Source: Tethya wilhelma (Eukaryota > Porifera > Demospongiae > Tethyida > Tethyidae). Taken from it: a DNA stretch of 64,000 nt. The notes under the pieces are model-generated. The model searched no databases and was not told the origin of the DNA. It was given only the letters and a program-made list of their open reading frames with translations. Of the stretch, positions 36,864 through 52,323 are shown piece by piece (the stretch's first letter is position 1; every line of letters starts with the position of its first letter). Position numbers and translations under genes: made by a program. The stretch is taken from contig CAXIPT010000005.1 of NCBI GenBank assembly GCA_964030475.1, positions 1,608,766 to 1,672,765 of the forward strand, read 5' to 3'.

Positions 36864-39800
36864 TGTAATAATGACAAAATGGTCATTAAAATAATTCTTG
36901 AATCTTTTTCCTTCTCAGATATTTTCCTGGCTGAGATATCTCTTGCTACTAGTGGTCTTGAAATCACTCCCCATATCCTCTACTAAACCATTTTCACCTT
37001 TGTATCTGACCACTATCAGGACATTCGACTNAATGAGGACATTTGTAGCTACATGCATAAATTTGTACTGCATGCATCTCATTACCGTATAGCGGGAAAT
37101 TTTTGTATGGTGGAAATTTTCGTATTTTTCGTATGCCGTTCGAATATACGAAAATTAAAACTGCGAAAAATTAACTTCCGCATTTACTTTATACGAGCGC
37201 GCGCCGCGTATACGAAATTTAAAACTACGAAAAAATTTTCTGGCGTGTTTATATGAAATTTTGCGCCAATGAAAATTTCCCGCTATACAGTATCTGAACG
37301 TAAGTTACTACAGACGTAAGTTAGAAGAACAAAAATGGCACTAGGGTGGCTTCCCACTAGCTCTCTCTACGAGTGCTGAGGAAAGTTTCTGTGAGTTTTA
37401 GACCGTGCATGCAATTGGTAATCTGTCATTGAGAGCCTCTGAGCAAGTTTGAAGACTTAATTTTGTTTTGCTAGATTTTTATGATCATAAACATTTTGTA
37501 TTGTGCATGTCTATGGGACATTCGGCCCATTCCTACTATGCGTACTACAGTACATATGATACTGTAGACATGTTCCACCATATGCAGTTGGTAAACTGTC
37601 AGTGAGAGCCTCTGAGCAATTAACTTTGAAGGTTTAATTTTGTTTGACTAGATATTTTTATGTTGACCATCATTTTGTATTGTGTCTATGGGACAGAGTC
37701 GGCCCATTCCTACTATACGTATTACCTTACGTATGATACATACTATAGTGGTTAATTAGTACCATGCAATGGCTTCCTGAGTAGCAGTAACCAGTGTTGC
37801 TATTGCAAGGAGTTCCATCCAGTCTGTGGTCGTCAAATGGACAGTCTGATGATGATCCAGTACATGTTTCAGTAATATCACAGTCTCCTGAAGAAGCACG
37901 ACATGTTGTTCCTTGTGACACAAACTGACAAGTGCTGGTACAGCACTCCCCAGCACTGCATTGAGCACCTGCTGCTAGCTGACAAGTCATAGCATTACAG
38001 CAGGGATCAGTACACTGGTCTTCATTTCCACAGTCACAAACTTCATTGCCTTCTCTAATGCCATTGCCACAAACTGGATCAGCAACAGACATAGTTGGCA
38101 CATTATTGAGGCATGTGCCTGTACCCCTTGTACTAAATCCTGTGTTGAGATCACTTAAACTGCAGCTACTAAATGAAGTGGGCTGTGGAAAACCAGAAAC
38201 AGCTGCCATGATGCACCTTCCACTGGGATCATTGCAAGTGCATCCTCCTGGTTGGAGACAATAATGATCGATAATTGTAATCATGTACATACTATAGCCT
38301 GAAACTTACGGCCATCATCATGATTCATGTTGAAAACATGTCCAAGTTCATGGGCAGCAGTAGACACTGTAGAGGAGGTGCTTCTTCCACCATCTTGAGT
38401 TAGACCGACAGATGAACGGTCTGAACACATCGTACCAATGAAAGCTATGCCAACAGTATTTCCAGTAAGATCAATGCCTCTGTTTGTGTATGTAATATGT
38501 GTACACAAGCACATTAATCATTGACCGATTTTATTTTGCAGCCATCTTTGTAGGTAGAGTTCAAAGGTCATTATGCACACTAGCCTCTAGCATAATGAAG
38601 TGCATGTAGCTGAGACTCAAGCTTTTTGTAGGGACTAACCAGTCTCTGATAGTCTCCACACTGTAGTGTTGAAAAAAGTGAACGAACAAGTAGTAAAAAT
38701 TTTGAAAAAATATGTAGTGTAGGAATGGGCAGTGCGATAAAAAGTATTGGAACAAGGCAGGGTCTCAGTTTCGGCACATGACTACTTCATTTTTATGCCC
38801 AACTCTTGGCCAGCAGGTTATATACCTGTTCAAAACCTCAAGATTCTCCAGCGCCAGAAGCTTGCCAATCAGTTGAAAGATTTGTTAGATTCTATCAAAA
38901 AAGAAGAAGAAAAGTTCTCGTCGGAATGCGAAGAAGCAAAAAACAGAGTTATAGCTGGTAGAAATAACAGCTAATTTACAACTTGCCATCTCCCATACTC
39001 TCTGTACAAACAAGACATGTCTCAATTTCGGCACATGACTACTTCATTTTTGATTTATTCTTGATCCCTAATATGGATCCTTCCTTCAGGGTGTCATAAA
39101 ATTAAAAATTAATGCATGCAATTATCTGTACTACTATAGTACCATATCTTATTGTTGCATTTGTTCAAATTCCTATTAATCAGTTGACTAAGCAGTGAAG
39201 TAAACCATAACAAGACAGGCAACTTAAACTGGACTGCATGCCAGCTGTAAAGGAGCCGAGCGTGAAGTTGAGCGCCGATAAGATGTTCGATTCAAAAACG
39301 GAGGACAAATACAACAAAAATGCTCCTAGCTTTATAATGTTATATAGCAAATCCTAGCCTATGACCTAATCCCTATACAAAACATCAAAGAAATAAACCA
39401 ATACAGGAAATAATAACTAAAGAAAAACCACAAGTAAAACCAAGCACCAATGCATGTCTGACCATGTTGATCCTAGCATACACAAAATAAGGAAACAAAC
39501 TCAAAAGCATAACTGGAAAATGAACATACATCATACATCAACAGCTCAGGTAGCTTAGGATATTAAAACACATGAAAAGCCTAGATATTGCACAAGGAAT
39601 AGCCTAGATCACAACAATAAAGAAACCACATCCCCCATTACAAATTCCTATACACAATTTTCCTAAAAATAATATGTGCAGACAACTATTACTGGGAAAG
39701 CAGATGACATCTTTCGAAAGAAACGGCCAATTGAACTCCAAGATCTCTTTGACGAATTACCTCCAAACAGACGTCAGCTAGTACTGCTTGAGGGAGCACC

Positions 39801-42800
39801 TGGAAGTGGAAAGAGTACATTATGCACACACATTTGTGAGCAATGGGGAAAAGGAAAACTTTTTGTAGATTTTGAGATCACAATTCTTCTCCAACTTCGA
39901 CGTCCTGAAGTACAGAGAGCACAAAACCTGGACGACTTAATACAACTTGTTTTATTTGACTTAGCAGAAAAAAATGAAAGTTTCAATGCAAAACAAATAG
40001 CTCAAAATTTGTTGTCTGAAAATTGCAAACACGTATTGTTTATACTTGATGGATGGGATGAACTTCCACCACAGCATCGAAAAAACCCACTTCTACAGGA
40101 GTTATTGAATCCTAGCTATTCTTCAATAAACGGACTGCATCAGAGTGCAATTATCATAACATCACGTCCAATAGCCTCATATACCATACTACCAATTGCT
40201 CAGTTGAGAAATACAAGGGTAGTTGAAGTTTTGGGGTTTAAACCAACAGAACTAAAAGATTTTTTTACATATTGTCTACTTCACCGTCCCTGAAGATATC
40301 GACATGCTCTTTGTGGTCAACAACAGTGCTGTGTGCTGCATTGTGGATGATGATTGTATGCTATTAGTATTTATATTATCTAGTGCCATTAGAATGGTCA
40401 TTATGCCTGCCTGATGAGTATCATATCAAAGTAATGTTTCAGCAATAAGATTTATTTCAAAGTGAAACTATATACGACCAGTTGTGCCCAAGTGCTTAGC
40501 TGTACAAATACAGCCGCACAACTTAGAGAGCAGTTGATCAAGATGATGTTTTCTTAGAAACCACTACACAAGTGGCTCTTGTGTGCTTCAGCTACTGAAG
40601 AAGCTGCCTATTGTGTTTCAGTAAATATTGACAAGTGTGCATTTAATTTAAGCTAAAAGGAAGCAATTGTAGACACTCTTCTGCTAGTTCCAGTTAAGGG
40701 GAGATGCCTGGGTGATGGTGGTTTTCCTGATGGTGGATAGTATTGTGTGGTTGTCTTCATCTGCTGTTGTATCCAGGAAGTGTGCCTACAGGTGTGTTTA
40801 GGGCTCTGGAGAAATTAGAATTTAAAGTGTTGGCAAGCTAGAGAACAAGCATAGATGTTTTCTTAATATCAGTGGTGGCAGTTTTCGTGTGGAGTGTAAA
40901 ACTGAAATAATATGATGTGGTGTTTCATCAACTGTTTATAGCATTAGAGGTATATCAGTACTATTATAGTGTCTGTTTTCTTGGAACTATCCTCACTCTC
41001 TTAATGCAAACACAGACAGTCATGTGATGTCAACTACTTTATGATTGTCTTATAGTTGCAGATGTGTCACTGATACCTCATATCAGCATACTCTTGGCCC
41101 CCTCAAGTTGAGCACGTGGGATAGTAATGCTATGGAATGATGTAATGCTATGGAATGATGTAACGAAGATTTTGAACTATGACAATCATGGTAGGGATTG
41201 CAACTGGCTTTGAGTGATAAATCAGTTAGGAATTTTGTCAGCTCAACTCTACAAGTGACACAAATTGTTGAGGTAGCCATTATTGGTTGTTACAGTCCCA
41301 CATCTCTGTGAAGAATGGTCCGACTATAATTGATTGGGTGTGAGTGGGAGACACCATAACACCATACTATGTCTCATTTCCTTTTGTCCCGGCTACAACT
41401 TTCAATATGTGGCTATTTCCTTTCCTGGCCAACCAACACACACACCTCAACAAAGACATCTTTGTGACCCTTCCTAATGGACAATAGCTAGAGGAGGATT
41501 AATTTGTCCTTGACCTTAGCTTTGATACACTAACTGTCACAACAACTGTCTTATGTAAGAAGAAGCACCAAGATCTGTTTCCTGAGATTTTGGGTGAAGC
41601 AATTTGTCGATCTGTAGTAGCGGTATTTCATTGGCTCTCTTTGAAATGGCTTTTGTTGACTGTCACTGACTTCCAGTAATCCCCTATTCAGGCTATTGAG
41701 AGCATTTGTGAGTGTGTGTAGGCTATCATGTTTCAATTTCTCCCCAAGTTTGGCTCTCACTACAGAGGAAACACTCCAGCTCTCTTTTGTTGCCATGTCA
41801 GTCAGATATCCTTGTTCATGTTTTAGTGTATATTCGTGTATGCGAGGTTGTTATGGTGAGTGATATCTAATACAGGAAGCTGCTTGTTGGGTTTTATTTG
41901 CTGACTAACATGTCCAGACTTAATTGCTAGCCAATTGTGACCTTTTGCTGTTTGTGTTCTTGTTAAGTAACTGTGTACAGAGCTCTGAGTGATATGTTGG
42001 TTTTTGAGGGTGGCAAATATGTGCTAAGACTGTATACTCACTTGTTACACAGGCAATTCAATTGTTGTATGCGTGCACGTACATTGCACAAGCAACTGTT
42101 CATACCAAGAGGCTTATAAACTAAAGAAGACTTTATGTACACTTGTTCATAATCAATAGTTTTAATATTGACTTAAAATTTTGCAGAAAAGGGGGCTTGG
42201 CTTTTACAATATTTACTCTGAATGTTATTTTGTTTGTCTAGCTAAGACTGACTAAGTCTTGCAAATTGTGTCCTGTTTGGCACACCTGTATCTCTTCCAG
42301 CCTTCCTCTGACCACAAGTACAGCTAACTTGACTACCTGTCTCATGTCTACATACAGTACAATGTTAACATTTACATAATGATGGGTAAACTCTCTTGCT
42401 GGTCTGATCGTAGCTGCCAAACTGTACTGGAGTAATGTACACTGCCCCTATGTAGTCCTCATTGCACAGCCCAACCCTGCATGCATGTGTGTTGCATGTG
42501 CCATGGTCTAGTACACATAGCACATGCAGGTATAGACATTGGTGTGTCTGCTTCACTGTCATGTGGAACTGATCGCTTGTAACATCTGTTTTTTCTGTTC
42601 CTTTAGGTCACCACGACATTGCCTCAGGCCCTTCCCTCTCTCTCCCGTCACACCTCCACACACCACACACTCAACCCTCACTCACAACCAACGTCTCTGT
42701 AATCAACACCCTCTACGCACCCATCGCTAGCCCCTCGGTCTCCCCTCACCAGGCACAGTCCAAACAGCTCTCCCTGTCCCCCTCCACACGCCCCACCCTC

Positions 42801-45292
42801 CCCTCTCCCCTCATCTGCTCCACGTCGCGTACCTCCCTCGGTGTCGCCTCGAGGAGCCAGCAGCAACTGACTCCGGAGCTCCCCCGGCATGTCGGTCTCC
42901 TCTCGCCTTACTCCCAGTCCAGAAAGCCCCACGGACAAGTCCGCCGGGTCCAATCGGAGCACGACAAGCTGTCATATCAAGACCGTTTGAAGCAGCCGTC
43001 CATTCAGAGAAATGGTGTGCTACTGCACAGAGAGAGTGCGCCCGATTTCGTATATACATCGGAAGGTTTGGTGGTCCACCACTCCGATCAGCACAGTCGA
43101 AATGCTTCTCAACCGAAGATCAACTCGGTGTCTCAGCCGTCCCCTCTGGTCAAGGATGGCAGCAACCTTGAGTTGAAGATTGAATACATCGACCAATACC
43201 AGCAGAGTGCCGGCACGGGAAGTGGGAGTGGCAAGTTGGGATCAAAGGTCATTCCATCACACCCTGGTGGTCACAAGAAGAGCGATGGTGCTGGTAGGGG
43301 TGGAAAAGACGAGGGAGATTTTGACAAGACAAAACAAAAGTACATCAGGGACGCCAAGGATTGGAGTAGAAAGCTTGAGATGCGTAAACGAAGCAACTCT
43401 TCATCATCATCTCCTGGTCAACCTCCCCTCAAGTTTCTTGCAGGAGGCTCGAGACTGGGACTGAATCCTTCTTCTAAACAATCATCCTCTTCGTCTGCAG
43501 CTCTTCTGAGCTCCAATATCAGTCCTGAAGAACAGGAGAAGATTCTCCAGCAACACTTTGAAGCCGTTCAGTCTCAGGGTAAACCGACGTTGCAGTCCAC
43601 CTCTTCTCAATCCAAGCTGTCTCTCTCTCCTGGTGGAAACTTCAGTCCTTCTGGAAGCCCTTCGAGATTGTCTCAGAAAGCTAACGTTTCACCTCTACAG
43701 CTTCCCACAAGTTCAGACTCGCCGAAGAAATCTCCTCTGAATCCTTTCTTGTTAGGTAGCCAACAGCTCGGTGCCAATGCTGGGGGGGTATTCTCACATT
43801 TTCAGTCCAATGCTACCAATCCCAGTCCGGCTGCTAACTTTATCTCTCCTGCTGTGTCTCAGTTTGCCATGTTTAATCCCTTTCAAGCTGCACTCCAATT
43901 TCTCGGCTCAACGCAACAACCCAACAAATCCATGGTGCTCACAGACCCTGCTGCAGTGCAGAAACTACAGCTCAACATGTCAGAGAAACTGCCTGTCATA
44001 ATGCCCGACGGTACCATCACGCTGATATCCGCCAACTCTTTCGTAAACCAGCTTGGGACTACCCCGGCCGAAACGCCGGTGTCAAATACTGTTGTAAAAG
44101 ATGAAAAAGAAGAGCCAACAAAGTCACCGAGCGGCAAGCACAAGAGACAACGTACGCCAGAAATGGACAAAGATTTGAAGTTGAGCATGCCCAAGAGACG
44201 TCGTTCGAGCTCTCTTCCCGACATCACCCAGCTCTCTCAGCAACCGTCGTTTGACAAACAACACGAGGTGATCAAGGAAGAGGTTGAGTCGCCGCTATTC
44301 AAGATGAAGAACCCACTCCAACAGTTAGCAAAGGAGCCACGCCCACGACAAACCCAGCCTCCTAACATGATTCAGATTCCACAGGAGATGAGGATGAACG
44401 ATCCGATGCTCGGTTTCCCCACTCCTCCCCAGAGTAGTCCACTGATCGGTGGATTTGGAATTTCACCTTTTGTTCTTTCGTCTCCAGCATTCCAGGCTCC
44501 GACACCAATGACCCCTGTGACCCCTAGCCAGGAAATGAACGGAGAAGAATTGAGAGAGCTCGTGGAAGCAAGCAGTTCGCAATCAACCCTTCCTCCATCA
44601 CCTGAGGGTACTGCACTTCCTCCTTGTAAGTATAATTCATACACTCGTCCATGTATGTCCATATTATGTACCCATAATCCAATTTTCCATACTTCCATAC
44701 TTCCATATTACCACATTTCCATGATTTCATGTTTCCATGTATTCAAGTATTCATTCTTTCATTCATTCACACACTCTCAGTTCCAGCTGGCCGTGGTCCC
44801 ATTCAGCTGTGGCAGTTTCTTCTCGATCTCCTTCTCTCTCCCGATAAACAAAGCCTCATCCAATGGACGGGAAACGGCTACGAATTCCGTATCTTACAAC
44901 CGGAGGAGATCGCCAAACTGTGGGGGGCTCGTAAGAACAAGCCACGCATGAACTACGACAAGCTCAGCCGGGGTCTTCGCTACTACTACTCCAAAGGAAT
45001 CATGGACAAGGTACCGGGGAAGAAACTCACCTTCAAGTACACTTGCGACGTCCAGCACTACGTTCGTTCTCGAGGTAGCACTCCAACTGTTAGACCGACA
45101 TTTGGAAAGTTGGGATCTTCGACAAGTCTCGATGTGGCGAGTCCCGAGGCTGTGAGCGTGAGTGTGGACGCCACCGTGAGCAATGGGAACCTGGAGAGCA
45201 TGGAGGAACACGATGGTGGTGCTATGGTGGTCCATCGTAGCCACTCTGGGACGGCCGGGAGTGGATCAGGGGCTGAGTTCTGTAAGACTTGA
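32731..45292 (+). CDS. SIR2-like / X-domain / ETS transcription factor, copy 2
   Basis: Exon 1, 32731-33565: FAM118-type SIR2-like domain with [11 protein letters not shown] near residues 13-23, YTYYD at 132-136, HVHG at 169-172 and [14 protein letters not shown] from 209. Exon 2, 34788-35132 (345 bp): domain X with [13 protein letters not shown] and a TVWLKPSPP end. Exon 3, 42607-44625 (2019 bp): Ser/Pro/Gln-rich region with a basic patch [12 protein letters not shown] and a VIKEEVES sumoylation-like motif. Exon 4, 44781-45292: ETS domain ([44 protein letters not shown]), stop TGA. Every junction is phase 1, as in copy 1. Exon 3 is open from its acceptor and its first in-frame ATG is at 43380, so it must be fed by an upstream exon; exon 2 fits. 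Intron 2 (7.5 kb) contains foreign gene pieces. The SIR2 His is kept here, but the Asn of the usual T-x-N-x-D is Tyr. Confidence 0.75.
35177..35377. repeat. (TG)n tracts around an N, left border of the duplicated segment
   Basis: TG repeats at about 35177-35203 and 35336-35377, with an N at 35237, just after exon 2 of SIR2/X/ETS gene 2. Confidence 0.9.
35335..36542 (+). repeat. segmental duplication, second copy carrying an orphan XRCC1 BRCT exon
   Basis: Near-identical to 30236-31467, including the XRCC1 exon (here 35508-35682) with intact splice sites, and bounded by (TG)n on the left and (CA)n on the right. No following XRCC1 exon is present, so the exon is orphaned inside intron 2 of SIR2/X/ETS gene 2. 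Confidence 0.92.
36556..36829 (-). CDS. PH-domain exon of a GAB/DOS-type docking protein (fragment)
   Basis: A single exon preceded by a (CA)n-derived acceptor and ending at a GTATAT donor. It encodes [20 protein letters not shown], then [30 protein letters not shown] and [16 protein letters not shown]. This is a PH domain with its invariant C-terminal Trp. The ending CGF.P resembles the PH domain of GAB1/GAB2 adaptors, which bind phosphoinositides downstream of receptor tyrosine kinases. The first strand and the rest of the protein are not found nearby. It lies antisense inside intron 2 of SIR2/X/ETS gene 2, next to the duplication border. It may be a nested gene with distant exons or a stranded fragment. 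Confidence 0.7.
36830..36862. repeat. (TG)n tract forming the PH-exon splice acceptor
   Basis: On the minus strand this is (CA)n ending CACACAG directly before the exon. Confidence 0.9.
37083..37292. mobile_element. MITE, family B (TACCGTATAGCGGG ends)
   Basis: A 210-bp element with inverted ends TACCGTATAGCGGGAAATTT and AAATTTCCCGCTATACAGTA. The interior has repeated TACGAAAATT words and a GCGCGCGCCGCG core. The first 11 bases are the same as in family A. Confidence 0.75.
37395..37735. repeat. tandem duplication, two units of about 170 bp
   Basis: Both units carry GTGAGAGCCTCTGAGCAA (or CATTGAGAGCC...), then TTAATTTTGTTT, CATTTTGTATTGTG, TCTATGGGAC and CGGCCCATTCCTACTAT. No coding potential. 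Confidence 0.7.
37763..38479 (-). CDS. ADAM-family metalloprotease/disintegrin fragment (two exons)
   Basis: Exon 38479-38310 encodes part of a reprolysin catalytic domain: [16 protein letters not shown], then [16 protein letters not shown], the zinc-binding HExxHxxxxxH followed by D. Exon 38247-37763 encodes the end of the protease and a disintegrin domain: [70 protein letters not shown]. ADAMs shed membrane proteins and are type I membrane proteins. No signal peptide, prodomain, transmembrane segment or cytoplasmic tail is visible, and no exon is seen for about 1 kb to the right. The residue after the second zinc His that is normally Gly (HxxGxxH) is Asn here. It lies antisense inside intron 2 of SIR2/X/ETS gene 2, as a partial or nested gene. 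Confidence 0.78.
38817..38957 (+). other. possible orphan exon encoding a charged helix
   Basis: Between a GCCAGCAG acceptor and an AGCTG/GTAGAA donor the frame is open and encodes [18 protein letters not shown] followed by an acidic/basic helix ([16 protein letters not shown]), a probable coiled coil. It is flanked 270 bp apart by two copies of TTTCGGCACATGACTACTTC. It could be the exon before the NACHT fragment. No homology is recognised. Confidence 0.25.
39682..40292 (+). pseudogene. NACHT NTPase fragment of an NLR-like protein
   Basis: The open frame follows a TGTGCAG acceptor and encodes the first part of a NACHT domain: [16 protein letters not shown] (P-loop), [15 protein letters not shown] (Walker B with D..DE) and [13 protein letters not shown] (sensor/R). 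It stops at TGA 40290-40292 soon after [11 protein letters not shown] complete NLR continues with helical domains and leucine-rich repeats; none are found here. NLR genes are expanded in some sponges and are thought to act in microbial recognition. There is no death-fold or DEATH-like N-terminus nearby. It lies in sense orientation inside intron 2 of SIR2/X/ETS gene 2. I call it a broken copy, but it could be a genuine exon of that region. Confidence 0.7.
40293..42606. other. rest of intron 2 of SIR2/X/ETS gene 2
   Basis: 2.3 kb with no convincing exon. A small direct repeat, GCTATGGAATGATGTAA, occurs twice at about 41129-41163. Nothing else is supported. Confidence 0.5.
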
Positions 45293-45624
45293 TTGGCTGA
45301 TTTGTACAAAACATCAAAATTCCTTTTTGTTGCGAGCGAATTTATTTGTCATTCAGTTGTGTTTCTTGTTATTATAAATTATCTACATGTACGTATGTAG
45401 GCATAATAATTATTGTAGGAATATATCACATTAATTTTGTAATGTTCATACACACACTCATGCACGCACTACTCATGAATGTTGCACAGTTCAAAATATT
45501 TAATGTATACTTTACAAGTTCAATATATAAGAGTTTTGAATGTCGTTGCAAAAAAGGATGCTGTCAATTATGTGCACTGTAGTATATATAACATCACAAA
45601 ATGTACCTGGACATATGCAGAAGG

Positions 45625-46765
45625 CTACAGTTCCTTTGTGGAGGTAGTCTGCTGTTCTTTCATCTCCTTCAAGTATCCTTCAATCGAACTTCTCTCTTCA
45701 GGAAACAGTTCACATGCTTTGGAGTAGCACTCTTCTGCCTGTGATTGTAAACATATAGATAGTACGTAGCACACACTCCAGTTGCAACAGGCCAGGTTTA
45801 GCTAACCTGCGTGTATTGTTTTGTATCTGCCAGTGCTTTTCCCTTGTACACATAAGCTCTCAGGGTCCTTGGTTCAAACTATAGTCAACAAAAGAGTACC
45901 TTATTGCATACACAATCATACATTAGGCAAAATAATCATTATTATTCTCTCACTTTGATAGCTTGGTCGCAATCACTAATGGCTTCTTTGTAGCTGAAGA
46001 GGTTATTGTAGCACTATATGGGGTGTAGTTGTATAGTGTTTTTAGTAAATATTTGTGACGACCCTGTACCAGATTGTGCCTCCAACACATGTTACAGTTG
46101 CTATGGTAACCCTGACATACCAGTGCCCTATTGGTGTACAGAGTGATGTCCCAAGGCATTTCCTTGATTGCTTTTGTGTAGCAGTCGATGGCTGAACGAT
46201 AATCACAACTCCTAAATGCCACAGTTCCTTTCTTCTTCCATTCTTTGCCTGCTCTCTCCCTCTCTCTCCTTCTTTCTGACCTCAACTTAGCATCCTCTTC
46301 AATGCTTTGCATGAAGTCAGCTGCACATGAGAATTACCAGCATGCGTACACATCATTATACTGCAATGGTAAACCGTATGACAATTGACAATACTGTCAA
46401 AATCCACATTCATAAATTTTGCTTCAGCTTACGTGGTTCCATGGTTGACTGGTTGACAGTTTTGTTATCGACGGGTGTAGTTTTAGTGTCACATTCACTT
46501 GGGGTGCCCCTATTAATTACAGTCCGATCCTCACTGACAGTAGTGGAGGATCGTTGGAGATACTCATCGGCCTTCTTGATGGCCTCCGAAGAAGCAGTCT
46601 GATCATCGGCAGTCCTCAGATTCCGAACCAAACCACCTATTACATTCACACACATGTTGATATAAATGCCCATGGGCTTTTGGGTACGAATAAGTAGAAA
46701 GCCAACATACCAATTTCGTCCACTTTCTCTAGAAATCTCTTCAAGTCACCATCTTCTTCTGCCAT
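45625..46765 (-). CDS. TTC12-like TPR protein, short form
   Basis: Exons from the right: 46765-46711 (MAEEDGDLKRFLEKVDEIGG), 46636-46433, 46320-46121, 46013-45954, 45878-45807, 45738-45625 (stop TAG). The N-terminus resembles TTC12 (FLxxVDEIxxL). It is followed by a charged stretch (SERRRERERAGKEWKKKG) and three TPR units: GTVAFRSCDYRSAIDCYTKA, NRALCYNNLFSYKEAISDCD and AYVYKGKALADTKQYTQAEE. The protein ends at TSTKEL, about 235 residues. Vertebrate TTC12, a cytoplasmic factor for axonemal dynein assembly, continues with armadillo-like repeats that are missing here. Other TPR co-chaperones (SPAG1, RPAP3 type) are alternatives. Its start is 215 bp from the DCAF8 start on the opposite strand. 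Confidence 0.7.
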
Positions 46766-46980
46766 GCTCCCTCAGACCACGCCCCTCAACAGGAACTCTT
46801 TGTTTATGTACGTGCATGCCATATGGACGTATGACGTAAGAATGTTTATTAATTATTGTGTGTGCGTGTTGCCATAATTTGTGAATTGCTTGAGTGTGTT
46901 TGTTGTCAAAGAAGTGATTTCTGGAGAAGTTTTAGGGGCCAAAATTCTAAGCAAGCATCGACAATTTTGGTTTCTAGAGG
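46766..46980. promoter_or_regulatory. head-to-head promoter region, TTC12-like / DCAF8
   Basis: 215 bp between divergent start codons. It contains ACGTATGACGTAAG, a CRE-like site. A shared promoter is inferred from spacing only. Confidence 0.5.
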
Positions 46981-51707
<4,727 letters not shown>

Positions 51708-52323
51708 CGATGGTCAATAACGATTGATGATTGCTTTGATTGCTAGGGGCAGGCTAGTTGATTGGCTATACGAGAGGAGGTGACATCCGTCATGTGATCA
51801 TCACAATACTGTCAGACATTCATTCATACGCTCCATATTTTCATTCCATGTTTCATGTTTTTTTTTTTGTTTTTTGTTTTTTCTTTTTTCAACAGTTGTA
51901 TATTCGTTTGATCATGTCTTGTTTTTTTGTGTTTGTTTTCAATTGGAAATTTCATGCAGTGAGCTGGCACACACACACATACACACGTACACACAATCAT
52001 CGATGTGTGGTGGTGTATCAGATTAGGGCATTCTGATTTGTATATTTCAGGGTGCGAAAATCCATTAAAAATATTAAATTTCAATACCTACAATTGAAAA
52101 TAAAACTGAAGATGGTACAGCAGTAGTATAATCATTCAATAATAATATTATACTCTATTTTTGATAAATAATTACTAAATAAAAGAATACCTAATAATGA
52201 TGTATTACAACAATATTAATTTAATAGGAACTAGTATGTACCAGTATATCACCTGATTTTGCCTATTATGTTACATGACATGTTGATTTCATCATGCTCT
52301 CTATTACATCATCATTACATCAT
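51708..52323. other. intergenic, convergent 3' ends of DCAF8 and XPR1-like
   Basis: 616 bp, AT-rich, with poly-T at about 51860-51895. AATAAA occurs around 52098 and 52177, both candidate polyadenylation signals for DCAF8. No gene is seen. Confidence 0.55.

Noticed and set aside
40293..42606. Continuation of the NACHT gene as leucine-rich repeats
   Set aside because: I scanned all frames for LRR or helical-domain text and saw none; only short, unrelated frames exist.
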